The notes below the pieces were generated by a model. The model was not told where the DNA came from, searched no databases, and worked only from the letters and a program-made list of their open reading frames with translations. A DNA stretch of 64,000 nucleotides from Bacillus thuringiensis (GTDB taxonomy: Bacteria > Bacillota > Bacilli > Bacillales > Bacillaceae_G). Of the stretch, positions 63,582 to 64,000 are shown piece after piece; positions within the stretch are counted from its first letter, which is position 1, and every line of letters starts with the position of its first letter. The stretch spans positions 310,001 to 374,000 of the forward strand of contig NZ_JACYOF010000005.1 in assembly GCF_014932895.1 (NCBI RefSeq), read 5' to 3'. The position numbers and the translations under genes are program-made.

Positions 63582-64000
63582 ATGAGCCAATTTTCTTTTA
63601 CAAAAATGCATGGTCTTGGCAATAGTTATATATATGTAAATATGTTTGAAGAACAAATTCCTAAAGAAGATTTAGCTCTTGTGGCGGAAAAGGTTTCGAA
63701 TATTAATACTGGTATTGGAGCAGATGGGATGATTTTAATTTGTCCTTCTGACGTAGCTCCAGTGAAAATGCGCATGTTTAATAATGATGGTTCAGAAGGA
63801 AAGAGCTGTGGCAACGGTTTACGCTGCGTAGCGAAATATGCGTATGAGCATAAACTAGTAGAAGATACAGTTTTCACAATTGAAACGTTAGCTGGTATTG
63901 TTACAGCAGAAGTAACGGTAGAAGATGAAAAAGTGACATTAGCAAAAATCGATATGGGAGCACCGCGTTTAACACGTGCAGAAATCCCAATGCTCGGTGA
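63582..64000 (+). CDS. dapF: Diaminopimelate epimerase, N-terminal part
   Basis: Turns LL- into meso-diaminopimelate for lysine and peptidoglycan. 139 of about 288 residues are in the window. Conserved: [14 protein letters not shown] near the start, [30 protein letters not shown], where the first catalytic Cys lies (about residue 79). ATG 63582 follows TTGGAGTG. Corresponds to yutL/dapF of B. subtilis, closing the yut cluster. Cut by the right edge. Confidence 0.95.
   Translation, partial: MSQFSFTKMHGLGNSYIYVNMFEEQIPKEDLALVAEKVSNINTGIGADGMILICPSDVAPVKMRMFNNDGSEGKSCGNGLRCVAKYAYEHKLVEDTVFTIETLAGIVTAEVTVEDEKVTLAKIDMGAPRLTRAEIPMLG

Noticed and set aside
63367-63585. 72-residue open frame before dapF
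   Set aside because: It starts inside bcr1 copy I and covers the terminator and dapF upstream region.

Overview
The window is low-GC Firmicute DNA from the Bacillus cereus group (cereus/thuringiensis/anthracis type). Three things point there. The backbone gene order matches the B. subtilis yus-suf-yun-yut-dapF stretch. Spore genes are frequent (coat-F-like pair, YunB, LytH, YutC, YutH, a Spo0E-like peptide, a Rap-Phr pair). Nine copies or remnants of the bcr1 mobile repeat are scattered between genes. No rRNA, tRNA, CRISPR array or intact transposase gene was seen.

Backbone, left to right: the start of a D,D-carboxypeptidase gene (off the left edge) and yuzL on the minus strand; the fatty-acid beta-oxidation operon fadN-fadA-fadE behind a FadR-type operator; an MBL hydrolase; a decayed CPBP protease; two coat-F-like spore genes; L-lactate dehydrogenase with a PTS EIIC-like membrane protein; PAP2 phosphatase; a lipoprotein; yusI, gcvH, yusF, yusE, yusD; a SAM-I riboswitch controlling metNPQ (methionine import); sufCDSUB (Fe-S cluster assembly); yunD, yunC, yunB, lytH and lipA. 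After an accessory stretch come yutC, yutD, glpX, yutE, a SufR-like regulator, yutF, then later yutG, yutH, yutI, yuzD, yutJ, yuzB and dapF (cut by the right edge). Sulfur, lipoate and Fe-S genes fit together: SufCDSUB and NfuA-like YutI build clusters, LipA needs them, and GcvH carries the lipoyl group.

Accessory stretch 1 (about 29.8-38.6 kb) is a decay zone. It holds a resolvase tail, a degenerate second copy of a histidine-kinase tail with its downstream region, a response regulator reduced to its DNA-binding domain, an intact sensor kinase, the scar of a macrolide-type efflux operon (membrane-fusion stub joined to a permease tail), an intact BceAB-type ABC transporter, a YhfC-family membrane protease and a MerR/TipAS regulator. 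Accessory stretch 2 (about 44.6-53.1 kb) holds a quinone-reductase-like flavoprotein, a MITE-like element, a Rap phosphatase with a 53-residue Phr pre-propeptide, and a four-gene operon (CitE-like lyase, PRTase-TRSP, StiP/PELOTA PRTase, HAD phosphatase). That operon matches the biosynthetic module usually linked to tellurium-resistance (Ter) systems, but no TerC/TerD gene is in the window. Accessory stretch 3 (about 56.2-61.3 kb) holds an aminoglycoside-adenylyltransferase-like enzyme, a CPBP protease, a DUF2628 protein, YjdM/PhnA, the FetAB iron-export transporter and a Spo0E-like peptide.

Most intriguing: the Ter-type metabolite operon without Ter proteins; the Rap-Phr pair; three genes whose stop codon is supplied by the end of a bcr1 element; a 36-bp bcr1 scar; an 81-bp tandem repeat; a parS-like site; a probable CTG start in yunD; and a hairpin that both ends in a T-run and carries the yunB ribosome-binding site.
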